DNA of 64,000 bases. Source: Mycobacterium lepromatosis (lineage in GTDB: Bacteria; Actinomycetota; Actinomycetes; Mycobacteriales; Mycobacteriaceae). Location: contig NZ_CP083405.1 in NCBI RefSeq assembly GCF_000975265.2, forward strand, positions 1,426,001 through 1,490,000, given 5' to 3'. Below the pieces are notes generated by a model that was not told the origin of the DNA, ran no database searches, and worked only from the letters and a program-made list of their open reading frames with translations. The position numbers were made by a program, and so were the translations under genes. Of this stretch, positions 1 to 10,924 are shown piece by piece (the stretch's first letter is position 1; each line of letters opens with the position of its first letter).

Positions 1-326
1 TTGCGGCGTTCTTCGAGGTGTGCGGGACTCATCGAGCGGTGGCCGTTGCTGGTGCCGCGGCCAAAGCCACGAGCCCTGAGGTACGCCAACTGTGGTCCAA
101 GGTCATGCAGCAGTGGATCGACTACAACACAGCTGCGATTAAGGCCGAGCGCAAGCGTGGCGTAGCCCCCGACACCATTCCCGCCGAAGACCTGGCTGTG
201 GCTCTGCACTTGATGACCGAACGCGTGATGGCCGCGACATTCGCCGACGAAAAGCCGTTGATTCCCGATAAGAAAGTTATTGACACGCTCGTGCATATCT
301 GGCTGGCCAGCATTTACGGCAGCTGA
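1..326 (+). CDS. EthR-like TetR-family regulator, C-terminal part (5' end outside window)
   Basis: The frame is open from the first bases and stops at 324-326. About 107 residues are visible and correspond to the C-terminal ligand-binding and dimerisation half of a TetR regulator. They line up well with the C-terminus of EthR as I remember it: a GTHRAV-type start, then LWSKVMQQWIDY, and an ending close to TLVHIWLASIYG. The DNA-binding helix-turn-helix would lie upstream, outside the window, so it cannot be judged whether the gene is intact. Everything immediately downstream is decayed. It is on the plus strand whereas the following remnants are on the minus strand, so it may belong to a different block than the Rv1216c-Rv1219c relatives. 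The family is fairly certain; the identity of the regulator and its targets are unknown. Confidence 0.6.
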   Translation, partial: AAFFEVCGTHRAVAVAGAAAKATSPEVRQLWSKVMQQWIDYNTAAIKAERKRGVAPDTIPAEDLAVALHLMTERVMAATFADEKPLIPDKKVIDTLVHIWLASIYGS

Positions 327-363
327 CCGCTCACCATACATAAGATACGTAAGGCGCCAGCCC

Positions 364-690
364 TTATTGCACCTGCTGGGTATAGTCGCGGTATCGGCTC
401 AATTCTTGGGTAAGCATCTTCTCTTCGTCGAGGATGCGGAAGACGAGCGCCGCTACAACGGGGATGACCAGCAGCCCCAGTAGGACCTGAGTGCCAGCGG
501 TATGCCCAGTACCATGAATCACGTTGCCGACGTACATCGGGTGCCGGATGAATTTGTAGACACCGCCAACAACCAACGTCTAGCCGGCTTCCACGGTGAC
601 GGTGGTTGCCGTGTAGCCGTTCTGGATGACTACCAACATGGCGATACCTAGCCCGGCTGCTAACAACACATCACCCTGCAATGACACCCA
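364..690 (-). pseudogene. Isoprenylcysteine methyltransferase-like membrane protein remnant (Rv1216c-like)
   Basis: The minus strand encodes the conserved ICMT-like signature YKFIRHPMYVGN, followed by a hydrophobic stretch and RILDEEKML with a final RYRDYTQQV, which is how small membrane methyltransferases of this family end. An in-frame TAG near 580 interrupts the frame just upstream of the signature. The N-terminal membrane segments are visible only as fragments up to about 690. The position beside an ABC exporter remnant matches Rv1216c in the M. tuberculosis order. Confidence 0.6.
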
Positions 691-970
691 GGTAGGTACT
701 GACGACCATCCCATCCGATCGGTCTAATGAGTTCACAATCATCATAGCTAGCAGGTCCATAACCGGCACCGGTGATGACGATCTTTTGCACGATTCTGCT
801 TTCCGCTTGCGGGCCGGCGTGTATATGTCGCTAACGTAACAAGATTCATTCGGGTCAAATAGAGTCTTGATGATGCCGTGCACCTACCTGTTGCCGGTCT
901 GCTGAGTGAGCTAACCTCATTGCGTCGATCGCATTCTCGGAAAGCCATGTTTCCCAATTTTATTAGTACG
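691..970. other. Non-coding or unrecognised stretch
   Basis: Short ORFs exist on the minus strand but none resembles a known family. This is probably eroded sequence between the ICMT-like and permease remnants. Confidence 0.4.
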
Positions 971-974
971 GCAT

Positions 975-2560
975 CGATCGTCAGCAGCTAAAGCAACGGC
1001 ACGATGGTAGAGTAGCCGTCGACCCAAGGAACGTGTGTGAATGGCTCCAGGTCGAGCACCCACTGTGGGGATCCAGCCCATGAATCGATCAAATACAACG
1101 CGAAGAATGCGATCAGCACGACCCAGGGAATCGGAGTGAACCACGTTGCGAAATTGAGCAATTCGATCGTTACTGCGGCCAACAACCAGATGGCAGGCAG
1201 CTGCGCGGTCGCAGTACCTACCATTATGGCCACCTTACCGTCAACGTCACCCGCTGTGGCACAGTAGACCAGACCGGATGCTGGTCTCGCAATCAGCATT
1301 GCTGCCGCAGGTACAACCAGCACATCTTTCAAATAACTTGCCAGACAAAGTGTTCAGAAAAAAAGAATTAGCTACACTATCTTGGCATGTTGACTGGATT
1401 CTTTTTGGTACAGTCGCAGAGTAAGTGAGATGGCGAACTCGGCAGAAACCATGTCCATCATCTTGAACGTCACCGCGATGCAGGCTTCCTCCAAAGCGCC
1501 GTTGACGATCGCAAGCGCGGCGGGTTGCCACTCATCAGACTTGTTGCAGCCCATGCGGGCGACGATGCTGTGCACCACCGTATAGGCACAGGACGACGGT
1601 CTATAGCCGGATCCGCTCTGCGGGCCAATCGCCATGTCAGCCTACCACCGCCGCGCAATACCGCTGCGGCGGTGGCAGGACTGGCGCGTTCGGCGATCAG
1701 TCCCGCGTTGACATCGCGGCCGACGAGTAGCCGGCAGGCTGGCACAGTGGGCACGACTGTCGTCGCCAGGGGCAGCAGTACCTACCAGTGATCGCCCGCA
1801 TGCGGCTTCACTTGCAATGATCACCCCAGTGGATAGAGCAACGACAACGTTCCCGAGTCGGCATCACCGATGTTGCGCATCGTGAATGCCGTAGCTAACA
1901 CGGCGCCGCGAACGAATCGGGCGCTTGGCGAGAACTGCTAGGCCACGGTGATGAAGACCAGACTGGAGCTGGCCAGCGTCGTCTCGAGGGCCAGCGACTC
2001 ATCGGCCGGAATGTCGGGTGAGCAATCCCGTCCTCCTGATCGTGCCGGTGGTAATCGTCGCTTCGACCAACAACACCAGCGTCGCGGCTAGGCTGGCTAT
2101 ACCGGCCGACGGCGGTCGAGTCGATCAGCTCGGTGTAGCCGGTCTCTTCGTTGGCACGGATGTGATGGATCGCGTGAGGGGGCACTGCTACCGCGATGAG
2201 CAAGTGGAACATTCCTGCCTTCCAGATGTCTTTCGCTCCAAGGCTGTTGTTGTAGATCTGCCCGTAGCAGGGTGTGCCGGGTGGGGCTGGCCATGATGGA
2301 AGTCGCGCACTCGGCACGGGCGGCCTCAGTTGGGTAGACTTTCGAGATGTTTCCTCAGGTACACGCTAACCAGCAGTAGAGACAGCAGCAAAATCCACAA
2401 GAGGCAACACGACTCGATCACGCCGCAGGTAAAGCCGTAACCTCCCAAGCGAGCCAGAGAAATTTGAGCCTACCAACGGCGTCGCGTGCGCCGGATGGTG
2501 TGATTCGATCCAGGATTGGGGTGCTTATAACGCCGACTCCCTATTGCCGCTGTGTTCGTG
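975..2560 (-). pseudogene. ABC-2 type exporter permease remnant (tetronasin-type, Rv1217c-like)
   Basis: Several minus-strand frames carry pieces of a polytopic permease. At 1895-2317 there is the segment ANEETGYTELIDSTAVGR, typical of tetronasin/anthracycline-type exporter permeases. At 988-1332 there are hydrophobic C-terminal helices with WLLAAVTIELLNFATW and PWVVLIAFFALYLIDSWAG, then LEPFTHVPWVDGYS. The pieces lie in different frames with stops between them, so the gene is dead. Its ATPase partner remnant lies immediately upstream in the transcription direction and a TetR remnant follows, the order expected for Rv1219c-Rv1218c-Rv1217c, a drug-efflux unit. Confidence 0.65.
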
Positions 2561-2584
2561 CTGGCCGGTGTCTTCAATTTTCTG

Positions 2585-3420
2585 AAATGTTTTAGTAGCG
2601 CAAAAGGGCTCTTCAAGAATCGGTGGTTAGCGGATCAAGCTGCGCACAACGGCTTCACCGAATACCGGATCGAGTTCCTCGAGGCGTTCACTGTTGAACT
2701 GGAAACGCTGCGTGTTGCCGTCGACACTGTCTTTCTCGATATCCGGGATCTGGCTATATTGCCAGGATCGCTGATCATTTCGGTTTTGATCGAAGTTCGG
2801 CTCAGGTGCCGCAGAGAGGTCAGCTAACCACTCTTGACAGTCTTGTCGGTTTGGGGACGATGTCACTCGTCGACACAACGCCTCTGGTTAGGCCAGGATG
2901 TGGCCAGACAACAGCATCGTCACGCCACGGTCGCGTGCTTCGGCAAGATACTGTTGAAACATGTTATCCATCAACGATTCCAAATCGTTTCCTGGCTTGT
3001 CCAAAAGCAATAGTCGGACTCGTGAAGAAAAGGGTTTAAATCAGTAAAGCCTTTTGCCAGTTGCTTTTCGATTAGGTGCGTGCTTTCTTGATGTGGATCA
3101 AGGTCAAAGTGTTTGATGAGCTCGGCGCGATGACTTTCGTCGATGCCGCCACGCATGCGGTCTAGCAAATCGATATTTTTGAAGCCGGTTTAGCAACAGC
3201 ATGAAATTTACTGGAAAATAATCGATCTTGCAGTGCAATTCGACTGGGTCGGTCCACGGTTCGCTGCTGAGCAGCAGCGTTTCCGCTGTCAGCCTTAGCC
3301 AAGTCCAGCAGGATGCGACTGGTGGTGGACTTCCCGGTGCTATTAGCTTTGAGGAAGCCGTGCACTTCTCCTGCGCGCACCGTTAGGTCAAGTTCATCCA
3401 ATGCGCTCATTGAACCGAAA
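2585..3420 (-). pseudogene. ABC exporter ATPase remnant (Rv1218c-like)
   Basis: The N-terminal piece at 3162-3410 has a degraded Walker A ([10 protein letters not shown] where GPNGAGKSTT is expected). The piece at 2971-3168 starts with a relic of the helical domain ([21 protein letters not shown]). The piece at 2590-2878 is the C-terminal DrrA-type domain ending with a corrupted PPILEEPFCATK in place of PSLEELFLRHYG. No continuous frame joins them, and the Q-loop, signature and Walker B region is mostly lost. It would have energised the neighbouring permease for export. Confidence 0.72.
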
Positions 3421-3484
3421 TGCTTTGTCAGATTAAGATTTTGGTGGTTTCCTAAGAACTGATATTCGATTCTCCTTGTTTTTC

Positions 3485-4130
3485 TTCGACTTCTGCCGCC
3501 AGAAAGCTATCGCACATGGTGCTGTCCGACATCAATCCGTCGTAATAGATTTTTATTGAGAGCATTAGCATTTCGCGCGCATAGTCGCGTATACCTGCAT
3601 GCAGGTCTGTTGGAGTTTTGTTTCTCTAGTAGATATAGCAGGAAGTTAATGCCACCCGTTATCATCAGATACTTTGCCTTGTTTCGAGGATCGCGACTCG
3701 ACTTACACGTTCCGGTGCGTACCTCTTCGCCAAGGTATACTTCATCGTTGATTATCTTGCGCAACAATGTGGTTGCTAATTCGCTTCCTGATTGCATGCT
3801 TGTGCACCAAGTAGGTTATCAGCGGTGTGTAGGACACTACCCTCGGCTACTTGCGCAAACCATGTCGCCGGATCCCATACTACATAGCTGACCGACTTGC
3901 CGCTGCAGACCTCTTTGGCGATGTAGGCATTGTATGTTTTGTGCCGGCTGTCTTTGGAACCGAATTGGTGGCTGACCAGGACGCTCTTATCCCCGTTGCT
4001 TCAGCGATGGCGCGCAAACTGGCTTCAAGGCTGTGCTCGCCGAACAGTGCAATGGCTGGATCTCGGATCCGAGCGGCAGCGGTCAGACCGACTGAACATT
4101 ATGTGCTGGATGTTAAGATTGTAAACAACA
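3485..4130 (-). pseudogene. TetR-family regulator remnant (Rv1219c-like)
   Basis: The frame at 3507-3797 begins MQSGSELATTLLRK and contains SRDPRNKAKYLMITGGINFLLYL, matching the ligand-binding half of Rv1219c as I remember it. Upstream, another frame gives a relic of the middle part (a DPATWFAQVAE-like stretch near 3850-3900). The N-terminal helix-turn-helix is largely eroded. In M. tuberculosis this regulator heads the exporter operon whose remnants lie just downstream, so regulator and efflux genes have been lost together. Confidence 0.65.
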
Positions 4131-4183
4131 TGAATTCAGTCCTCGGTCAAGGATGTGGTGCGTTAGGAGTCCGTAAAAGTTGG

Positions 4184-4858
4184 TTATTCGCGGACTGCGG
4201 CCAGCAGCCCGTCGCCGAGTGGCACCAGCGCAGGGGTGAGCTGCTCGTTTTCGGCGATGAGTCGGGCTGCCTCGCGAACCGCGGTTACCTCGGCATCGCG
4301 TGCCGAGGGATCACCGGCCCGTCCGCCTAATGCCGCTCGGTGCACCACGATGATCCCGCCAGATCGCAGCAGTCGCACGCCCTCGACGACGTAAGCCGGC
4401 TGGTCGATCGGGTCGGCGTCGATGAACACCAGGTCATAGGATTCGTCGGCGAGCCGGGTCAGTACATCTTGGCCGCGTCCGCTGATTAACCGGGTGTGCG
4501 ACGGTCCAATACCCGCTTCGGAGAATGCCTGCTTGGCCAGCCGCAGATACTCGGGCTCGATATCGATAGTGGTCAAGACACCATCGTCGCTCATGCCAGA
4601 CAACAACCAGAGTCCGCTGACTCCGGCACCGGTACCCACCTCAGCGACGGCCTTGCCGCCACTGAGCTTGGTCAGCAGGCTCAATAGTGCCCCGACCGCG
4701 GGTGTTACCGCCCAGGCGCCGATCTCCTCGGAGCGTTCGCGCGCGCTGGCTAGGATGGCATTTTCTGATATCGATCCCTCCGCGTGCGCGAAGAGTGAAT
4801 CGGCTCGACTGGTGGCCGCTTGGCCGGGAGTGACCGCGCTGTTACCGGTACCGTCCAT
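4184..4858 (-). CDS. SAM-dependent O-methyltransferase (Rv1220c family)
   Basis: This is a 224-residue protein of the class I SAM methyltransferase fold, close to catechol/caffeoyl-CoA O-methyltransferases. The SAM-binding motif I is [12 protein letters not shown] at about residues 71-82, followed by the acidic loop TTIDIEPEY (97-104) and [10 protein letters not shown] (141-150), which carries the metal/substrate aspartates of this family. Residues [11 protein letters not shown] form the later beta-strand motif. The length is normal and the start is an ATG. It is divergently transcribed from sigE with about 290 bp between the start codons, as in M. tuberculosis. The substrate is unknown; the family assignment is secure. 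Confidence 0.88.
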   Translation of the reverse strand: MDGTGNSAVTPGQAATSRADSLFAHAEGSISENAILASARERSEEIGAWAVTPAVGALLSLLTKLSGGKAVAEVGTGAGVSGLWLLSGMSDDGVLTTIDIEPEYLRLAKQAFSEAGIGPSHTRLISGRGQDVLTRLADESYDLVFIDADPIDQPAYVVEGVRLLRSGGIIVVHRAALGGRAGDPSARDAEVTAVREAARLIAENEQLTPALVPLGDGLLAAVRE

Positions 4859-5150
4859 GCCCGCAGCGTATGTCGAATTCGCAGCGTGGTCGGGCAGGCG
4901 CGCTTAGTGTGGCAACGGTGAGCGGTTGGTACCGGCGCGAGTTAAGGAGCTGCGTAATTCGCCCCAACGCAACGACCTGCGGTCGTGACCTGGCGACCAT
5001 CGCGACACACCGAAATCTCGAAGAGATGAATATCACATTCGCGGTGTGCACCGCGAATTCTGTTGTGCAGCGCTGTTCACGCTATGGTTTCTCAGGCAAA
5101 CCTCAGTTTGCTCCTATATCGCGCATACGCCGATGGGTGACGGTATCGGT

Positions 5151-5984
5151 ATGGAACGTGAAGAGCGTTGGACCGGGAATACACAGTGCCAGCTGCGTGT
5201 TGTGCCTGGTGACGAATCGTTTATCCTTGACGGAAGGGCAACTCCGGAGGATCTGATTATCACCAACCTGTCGAGCCCGACTATTATGCATCATCCCCCA
5301 CCCAGCCGAGACGACGACTGGGTAGAATCATTTGACGCGTTACAGGGCACCGCGGTATTCGATGCGACTGGAGACAAAGCAACGATGCCGTCGTGGGAGG
5401 AGTTGGTGCGTCAACACGCGGCTCGGGTATATTGGCTAGCGTATCGGCTCTCGGGCAACCAGTATGACGCTGAGGACTTGACGCAGGAGACTTTCATTCG
5501 AGTGTTCCGATCGGTCCAGAACTACCGGCCAGGAACCTTTGAAGGTTGGCTGCATCGCATCACGACGAACCTATTCCTTGATATGGTCCGCCGGCGTGCC
5601 CGTATCCGCATGGACGCCTTGCCCGACGATTACGAACGGGTACCTGCCGACGAGTCAAATCCCGAGCAGATCTATCACGATTCGAGGCTGGGACCTGATC
5701 TACAGGCTGCTCTGGATTCATTGCCGCCGGAATTTCGTGCCGCTGTCGTGCTGTGTGACATCGAAGGCCTGTCCTACGAGGAGATCGGTGCAACCTTGGG
5801 TGTGAAGCTGGGCACTGTACGTAGCCGCATACACCGCGGCCGGCAAGCGCTACGCGACTACTTAACCGCGCATCCCGGAAACGGTGCTGCCACCAACGCC
5901 ACACAAGTTAAGTCGGCTTTATCCCCCCACCCCCCGAAGACGTCGTTCGGTGGTGCCCAGAAAGCACCGGCCGGGCCTACCTAA
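5151..5984 (+). CDS. sigE: ECF RNA polymerase sigma factor SigE
   Basis: SigE is the extracytoplasmic-function sigma factor directing transcription of envelope- and stress-response genes. Region 2 is clear ([19 protein letters not shown] with the [17 protein letters not shown] core-binding and -10 recognition helices), and region 4 carries the helix-turn-helix around [21 protein letters not shown] long, low-conservation N-terminal extension of about 80 residues precedes region 2, as in mycobacterial SigE. I chose ATG 5151 (MEREERW) because the following residues align with the M. tuberculosis N-terminus; an in-frame ATG at 5133 is an alternative. The C-terminus after LTAHPGNG is longer than I recall for M. 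tuberculosis and Pro/Ala/Lys-rich. It is followed by rseA, its anti-sigma factor, and htrA. Confidence 0.93.
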   Translation: MEREERWTGNTQCQLRVVPGDESFILDGRATPEDLIITNLSSPTIMHHPPPSRDDDWVESFDALQGTAVFDATGDKATMPSWEELVRQHAARVYWLAYRLSGNQYDAEDLTQETFIRVFRSVQNYRPGTFEGWLHRITTNLFLDMVRRRARIRMDALPDDYERVPADESNPEQIYHDSRLGPDLQAALDSLPPEFRAAVVLCDIEGLSYEEIGATLGVKLGTVRSRIHRGRQALRDYLTAHPGNGAATNATQVKSALSPHPPKTSFGGAQKAPAGPT

Positions 5985-6098
5985 ATGATCCTCATTAATA
6001 CTCCCATAATACTGAGGTTTTGCCGGCGCTATTAATAAGGTATGGGGCACGACGCCGCGCTACATTCGAGGTATGGGCGGCAGCGAAAGGGGCCGTTG
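5985..6098 (+). other. sigE-rseA intergenic spacer
   Basis: The spacer is 114 bp. I see no clear terminator hairpin, so cotranscription of rseA with sigE is plausible. The sequence is AT-richer than its neighbours around 5985-6040. Confidence 0.4.
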
Positions 6099-6515
6099 AT
6101 GGCCGACCGAGGGCAGGTGTTCCGGCGCGTGTTCTCCTGGCTCCCCGGTCAATTTGCGTCCCAGAGCGATGCGCTAGTTGGCGCGCCGCGGCGGTTCGGC
6201 TCCACCGAGCATCTGTCCGTCGAGGCGATCGCGGCGTTCGTCGATGGTGAGTTGCGCATGAACGCGCACTTGCGCGCCGCGCATCACATTTCGCTGTGCG
6301 CCCAATGCGCGGCCGAAGTAGATGATCAAAGCCGAGCGCGTGCAGCGCTGCGTGACTCTCACCCGATTCGGATCCCGAGCAGGTTGCTCGGATTACTGGC
6401 TGAAATTCCGGGCTGTTCGCCCGGCGATACATCGCCGGTCTCTGAGCCTTTTTCGGACGGATCAGTATCCGACCATTTCGTTGATGGCGTGGCCCGTGAC
6501 CAGGGTAAGCCCTGA
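6099..6515 (+). CDS. rseA: Anti-sigma E factor RseA (zinc-binding ZAS domain)
   Basis: This 138-residue protein matches Rv1222, which binds and inhibits SigE and is released under oxidative or surface stress. The ZAS metal motif HISLCAQC (H-x3-C-x2-C) sits in the middle after the conserved AIAAFVDGELRMNAHLRAAHH helix. I chose ATG 6099 (MADRGQVF) because the residues after it match the M. tuberculosis N-terminus; the frame is open further upstream to 6042. The C-terminal tail after SRLLGLLAEIPGC is shorter and different from what I recall of the Gly/Ser-rich tail in M. tuberculosis. There is no membrane segment, so it is cytosolic. It lies between its target sigE and the SigE-linked protease gene htrA. 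Confidence 0.9.
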   Translation: MADRGQVFRRVFSWLPGQFASQSDALVGAPRRFGSTEHLSVEAIAAFVDGELRMNAHLRAAHHISLCAQCAAEVDDQSRARAALRDSHPIRIPSRLLGLLAEIPGCSPGDTSPVSEPFSDGSVSDHFVDGVARDQGKP

Positions 6516-6640
6516 TAGCTTGACGGCTACTTGCCGAGATCAGGTTATAGCTGCTGGCGTGTGATTGCGTGCCAACCAAGTGGGGACCGTGGATACTAGG
6601 GTGGACACCGACAACTCGGTATCCGATATCGGCGCCGTAA

Positions 6641-8191
<1,551 letters not shown>

Positions 8192-8554
8192 GTGTTCGCC
8201 AACATTGGCTGGGGGGAAATGCTCGTCCTTGTGGTCGTCGGGCTAGTGGTGCTTGGCCCGGAACGGTTTCCCGGAGCCATCCGCTGGACGTTGGGTGCAC
8301 TGCGGCAGACGCGCGATTACCTCAGCGGTGTGACCAGCCAGCTGCGCGAAGACATTGGCCCTGAGTTCGACGATCTGCGTGGCCAACTCGGGGAGCTACA
8401 GAAGTTGCGGGGTATGACACCGCGTGCGGCGCTTACTAAGCACCTCCTCGACGGCGATGACTCCCTGTTTACGGGGAACTTCGACCGACCAGCTGCGGCT
8501 AAACAACAGGACCGCGACCACCACGACACGCCATTCGACACTGATGCGACCTGA
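8192..8554 (+). CDS. tatB: Twin-arginine translocase subunit TatB
   Basis: This 120-residue protein starts with a GTG directly after the htrA stop codon. It has the TatA/B layout: a short N-terminal membrane helix ([17 protein letters not shown]), the hinge motif GPERFP, then an amphipathic and charged cytoplasmic region ([24 protein letters not shown]). The Glu in the helix (GWGEML) is the hallmark polar residue of TatA/B. TatB works with TatC to recognise twin-arginine signal peptides of folded exported proteins. The zero-base spacing after htrA suggests translational coupling, as in M. tuberculosis. Confidence 0.92.
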   Translation: MFANIGWGEMLVLVVVGLVVLGPERFPGAIRWTLGALRQTRDYLSGVTSQLREDIGPEFDDLRGQLGELQKLRGMTPRAALTKHLLDGDDSLFTGNFDRPAAAKQQDRDHHDTPFDTDAT

Positions 8555-8633
8555 TTTAGCTGTATTTGCTGCAAGATTGCCGAAGTGTAGTTTATGTGTG
8601 CGTCCTGTTGTGGGTGGGTTGCGAGGTGGTGGG

Positions 8634-8731
8634 TGTCGCGGTGGTTTTGGTGGGTGAGTTGTGATTGTGATCGGTGTAGTGCCGGTCTTGGTGAGTTGAT
8701 CGGGCGGTGCATTTTGGGAAGTAGGTGGTGT
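8634..8731 (-). repeat. 98-bp perfect inverted repeat, copy A (IS30 3' fragment)
   Basis: By eye this stretch is an exact reverse complement of 9612-9709. It corresponds to part of the 3' end of the IS30-family transposase remnant downstream, placed in the opposite orientation. The match breaks cleanly at both ends. Confidence 0.9.
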
Positions 8732-8899
8732 CGGGTGTGTCGCAGCGTTGTGAGTTGATGTGATCGATTGCTAACTGTTTGGGTTGGGTGCCGTTGACTA
8801 TGATGCGTGAGGTCACCAACGAGGGGCGGCTCGTGCGGTTACGGATCGCTTTGCTGGGTGTTGCACCGATTCGACGCCAACTGTGCTGGTGCACAAGCT

Positions 8900-9740
8900 G
8901 AATCGGGTTATTTAGCGCGCCGTGCCTAGCTATGCAGTGAGCAGCGGGCCCAGCGACTGAAAAGGCCGGCCAGCTGGCCGCGGTGGGCAGTTGCGTACGG
9001 TGGTGGAAGCGTTGCTGGCCAAAAAGTCAAAAAGTACAGTCCCGAACACATTGCTGGGGTGTTGGCCAACGACCTCTCCTGACCGGCCCGAAGATGCAGG
9101 TACCTCACGAAACGCTGTACAAGGCGTTCTTCGTGCAAGGACGCGGGAAACGACATCAGGTGTTGGCCGGCATGTGTGCACACTGGGTGGGCGTTAGGCA
9201 CACTACGGGCACAGCGCACCAAAACCGGGCATCGCCATATTCTGGGTATGGTCACCATCGGTGAGCGTGCCGCCGAAGCTGCACGACCGTGCGGTGCTCT
9301 AAAACATTGGGCGGGCGATTTAATCATCGGCAAAAACCAGGCCCCCCCACATCAACGCCCTGGCCGAACACAGTATCGGGTTCGTGCAGCTGCGCCACCT
9401 GTCTAAGGGCCGCAGCACTGATGTGGTCGCTGCGGCCATGATCACCACACTCAACGCTTTACCGCAGAACCTCGGTAAAACCCCCGGCTTGGGATCAGGG
9501 CCTCAAGACGGCTGCTCATAGCCGCATCACCTGTCAAGCACAACCGATCTACTTTTTGCGACCTCACTCACCACCACAACGCGGCAGCAACGAGAACACC
9601 AGCGATCTTTTACACCACCTACTTCCCAAAATGCACCGCCCGATCAACTCACCAAGACCGGCACTACACCGATCACAATCACAACTCACCCACCAAAACC
9701 ACCGCGACAACAAATTACACCTCGGCGAATAGTTAACCGC
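8900..9740 (+). mobile_element. IS30-family insertion sequence remnant, transposase disrupted
   Basis: Three plus-strand frames together spell a degraded IS30-type transposase. The pieces in order are AGQLAAVGS and TVVEALLAKK, MQVPHETLYKAFFVQGRG, ILGMVTIGERAAE, HWAGDLIIGKNQ, HINALAEHSIGFVQLRHLSKGRSTDVVAAAM, SLTWDQGLKTAAHSRI, and PHSPPQRGSNENTSD. Catalytic-core landmarks survive (WDQG with its Asp, and the NENT Glu), but the frames change several times. One change is at a run of seven C near 9343-9352. An in-frame stop follows VLANDLS. I could not define the terminal inverted repeats or a target duplication. It sits between tatB and mrp, where M. tuberculosis has Rv1225c-lpqX. Confidence 0.8.
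9612..9709 (+). repeat. 98-bp perfect inverted repeat, copy B (within the IS30 remnant)
   Basis: This copy lies at the 3' end of the transposase remnant and is in the sense orientation of that gene. Its exact reverse complement is at 8634-8731, about 880 bp upstream. Confidence 0.9.
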
Positions 9741-9766
9741 CGACGAACTTGCCAGTGCGCGACCCC

Positions 9767-10918
9767 TTAGCGTCGTGACGGGTCGAGCCCCAGTGACACC
9801 CCTGCCAGTCCGCGCCGTCGAGATGACAATCCGTCGGCGATGCGGAGCAGTTCTTTACCGACCGGCGAGTCGGACGCGCTCAACACGATTGGTACACCTG
9901 AATCACCGGCGGCCACCAGCGCGGGATCCAGCGGGATCTGACCCAGCAGCGGCACGTCGGCGCCGACCGCACGTGAGAGCCGCTCGGCTACTTGTTGACC
10001 TCCGCCCTCGCCAAATACCTGCAGTCTTGAGCCGTCCGGCAACATAAGCCCCGACATGTTCTCCACGACACCAACAATACGTTGGCGGGTTTGCAGGGCG
10101 ATGCTGCCGGCTCGTTCGGCTACCTCGGCCGCAGCCAGCTGTGGCGTGGTCACCACGAGAATCTCGGCGTTCGGGATCAACTGAGCTACCGAGATGGCGA
10201 TGTCGCCGGTGCCAGGCGGCAGATCGAGCAGCAGCACGTCCAGATCGCCCCAATACACATCGGTCAGAAACTGCTGCAATGCCCGGTGCAGCATTGGCCC
10301 GCGCCATACTATCGGCGTGTTGCCCTCAGTGAACTGGCCGATCGAGATGACCTTGACCTGGTGGACAAGGGGCGGTATAATCATTGACTCAAGTTGGATA
10401 GGTTTCTGGTTGTTACCTATCATCCTTGGGATGGAATGGCCGTGGATGTCGGCGTCGAGCAAGCCCACCGACAGGCCGCGGGTGGCCATCGCCGTGGTCA
10501 GGTTGACGGTGATGGTGGATTTTCCGACTCCGCCCTTGCCGGATGCGACTGTATACACTCGGGTTAGCGAGCCGGGTTGGGTGAACGGGATCACCGGTTC
10601 ACGGGCATCACCGCGCAACTGTTTGCGTAGCTTGGTGCGCTGTTCGTCGCTCATCACGTCCAGACTGACCTCCACCGCCGCGGTGCCGGGAACGTCAGCA
10701 ATCGCCTTGGTGACGCGCTTACTGATTTCGGACTTTTTCGGGCAGCTAGCGATGGTGAGGTAGATCCCTACTTGTACGTTGCCACCCGGCTCGATGTCGA
10801 TACTTTTGACCATCCCGAGTTCAGTTATGGGGCGCTGTAGTTCGGGGTCGATCACCTTTGCCAGCGCTGTGTTCACCGCCGCTTTCAGGTCGGCAGCGTC
10901 ACGATCAGTTCTAGACAT
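9767..10918 (-). CDS. mrp: Mrp/NBP35-family ATP-binding iron-sulfur cluster carrier
   Basis: This 383-residue protein (Rv1229c family) has an N-terminal DUF59/MIP18-like domain (KVIDPELQRPITELGMV, about residues 21-37, with the SCPKKSE segment) and a C-terminal deviant Walker P-loop domain starting SGKGGVGKST at about 126-135. DLPPGTGD is the switch/Walker B segment. The family assembles or carries Fe-S clusters. The C-terminal CxxC that binds the cluster in many Mrp proteins is absent; the corresponding place reads ENMSGLMLPDGSR. I chose ATG 10918 (MSRTDRDA) by alignment to M. tuberculosis. The frame stays open upstream to 11284, but that part is debris of the neighbouring MltB-like pseudogene. 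Confidence 0.9.
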   Translation of the reverse strand: MSRTDRDAADLKAAVNTALAKVIDPELQRPITELGMVKSIDIEPGGNVQVGIYLTIASCPKKSEISKRVTKAIADVPGTAAVEVSLDVMSDEQRTKLRKQLRGDAREPVIPFTQPGSLTRVYTVASGKGGVGKSTITVNLTTAMATRGLSVGLLDADIHGHSIPRMIGNNQKPIQLESMIIPPLVHQVKVISIGQFTEGNTPIVWRGPMLHRALQQFLTDVYWGDLDVLLLDLPPGTGDIAISVAQLIPNAEILVVTTPQLAAAEVAERAGSIALQTRQRIVGVVENMSGLMLPDGSRLQVFGEGGGQQVAERLSRAVGADVPLLGQIPLDPALVAAGDSGVPIVLSASDSPVGKELLRIADGLSSRRRGLAGVSLGLDPSRR

Positions 10919-10924
10919 CACCGC

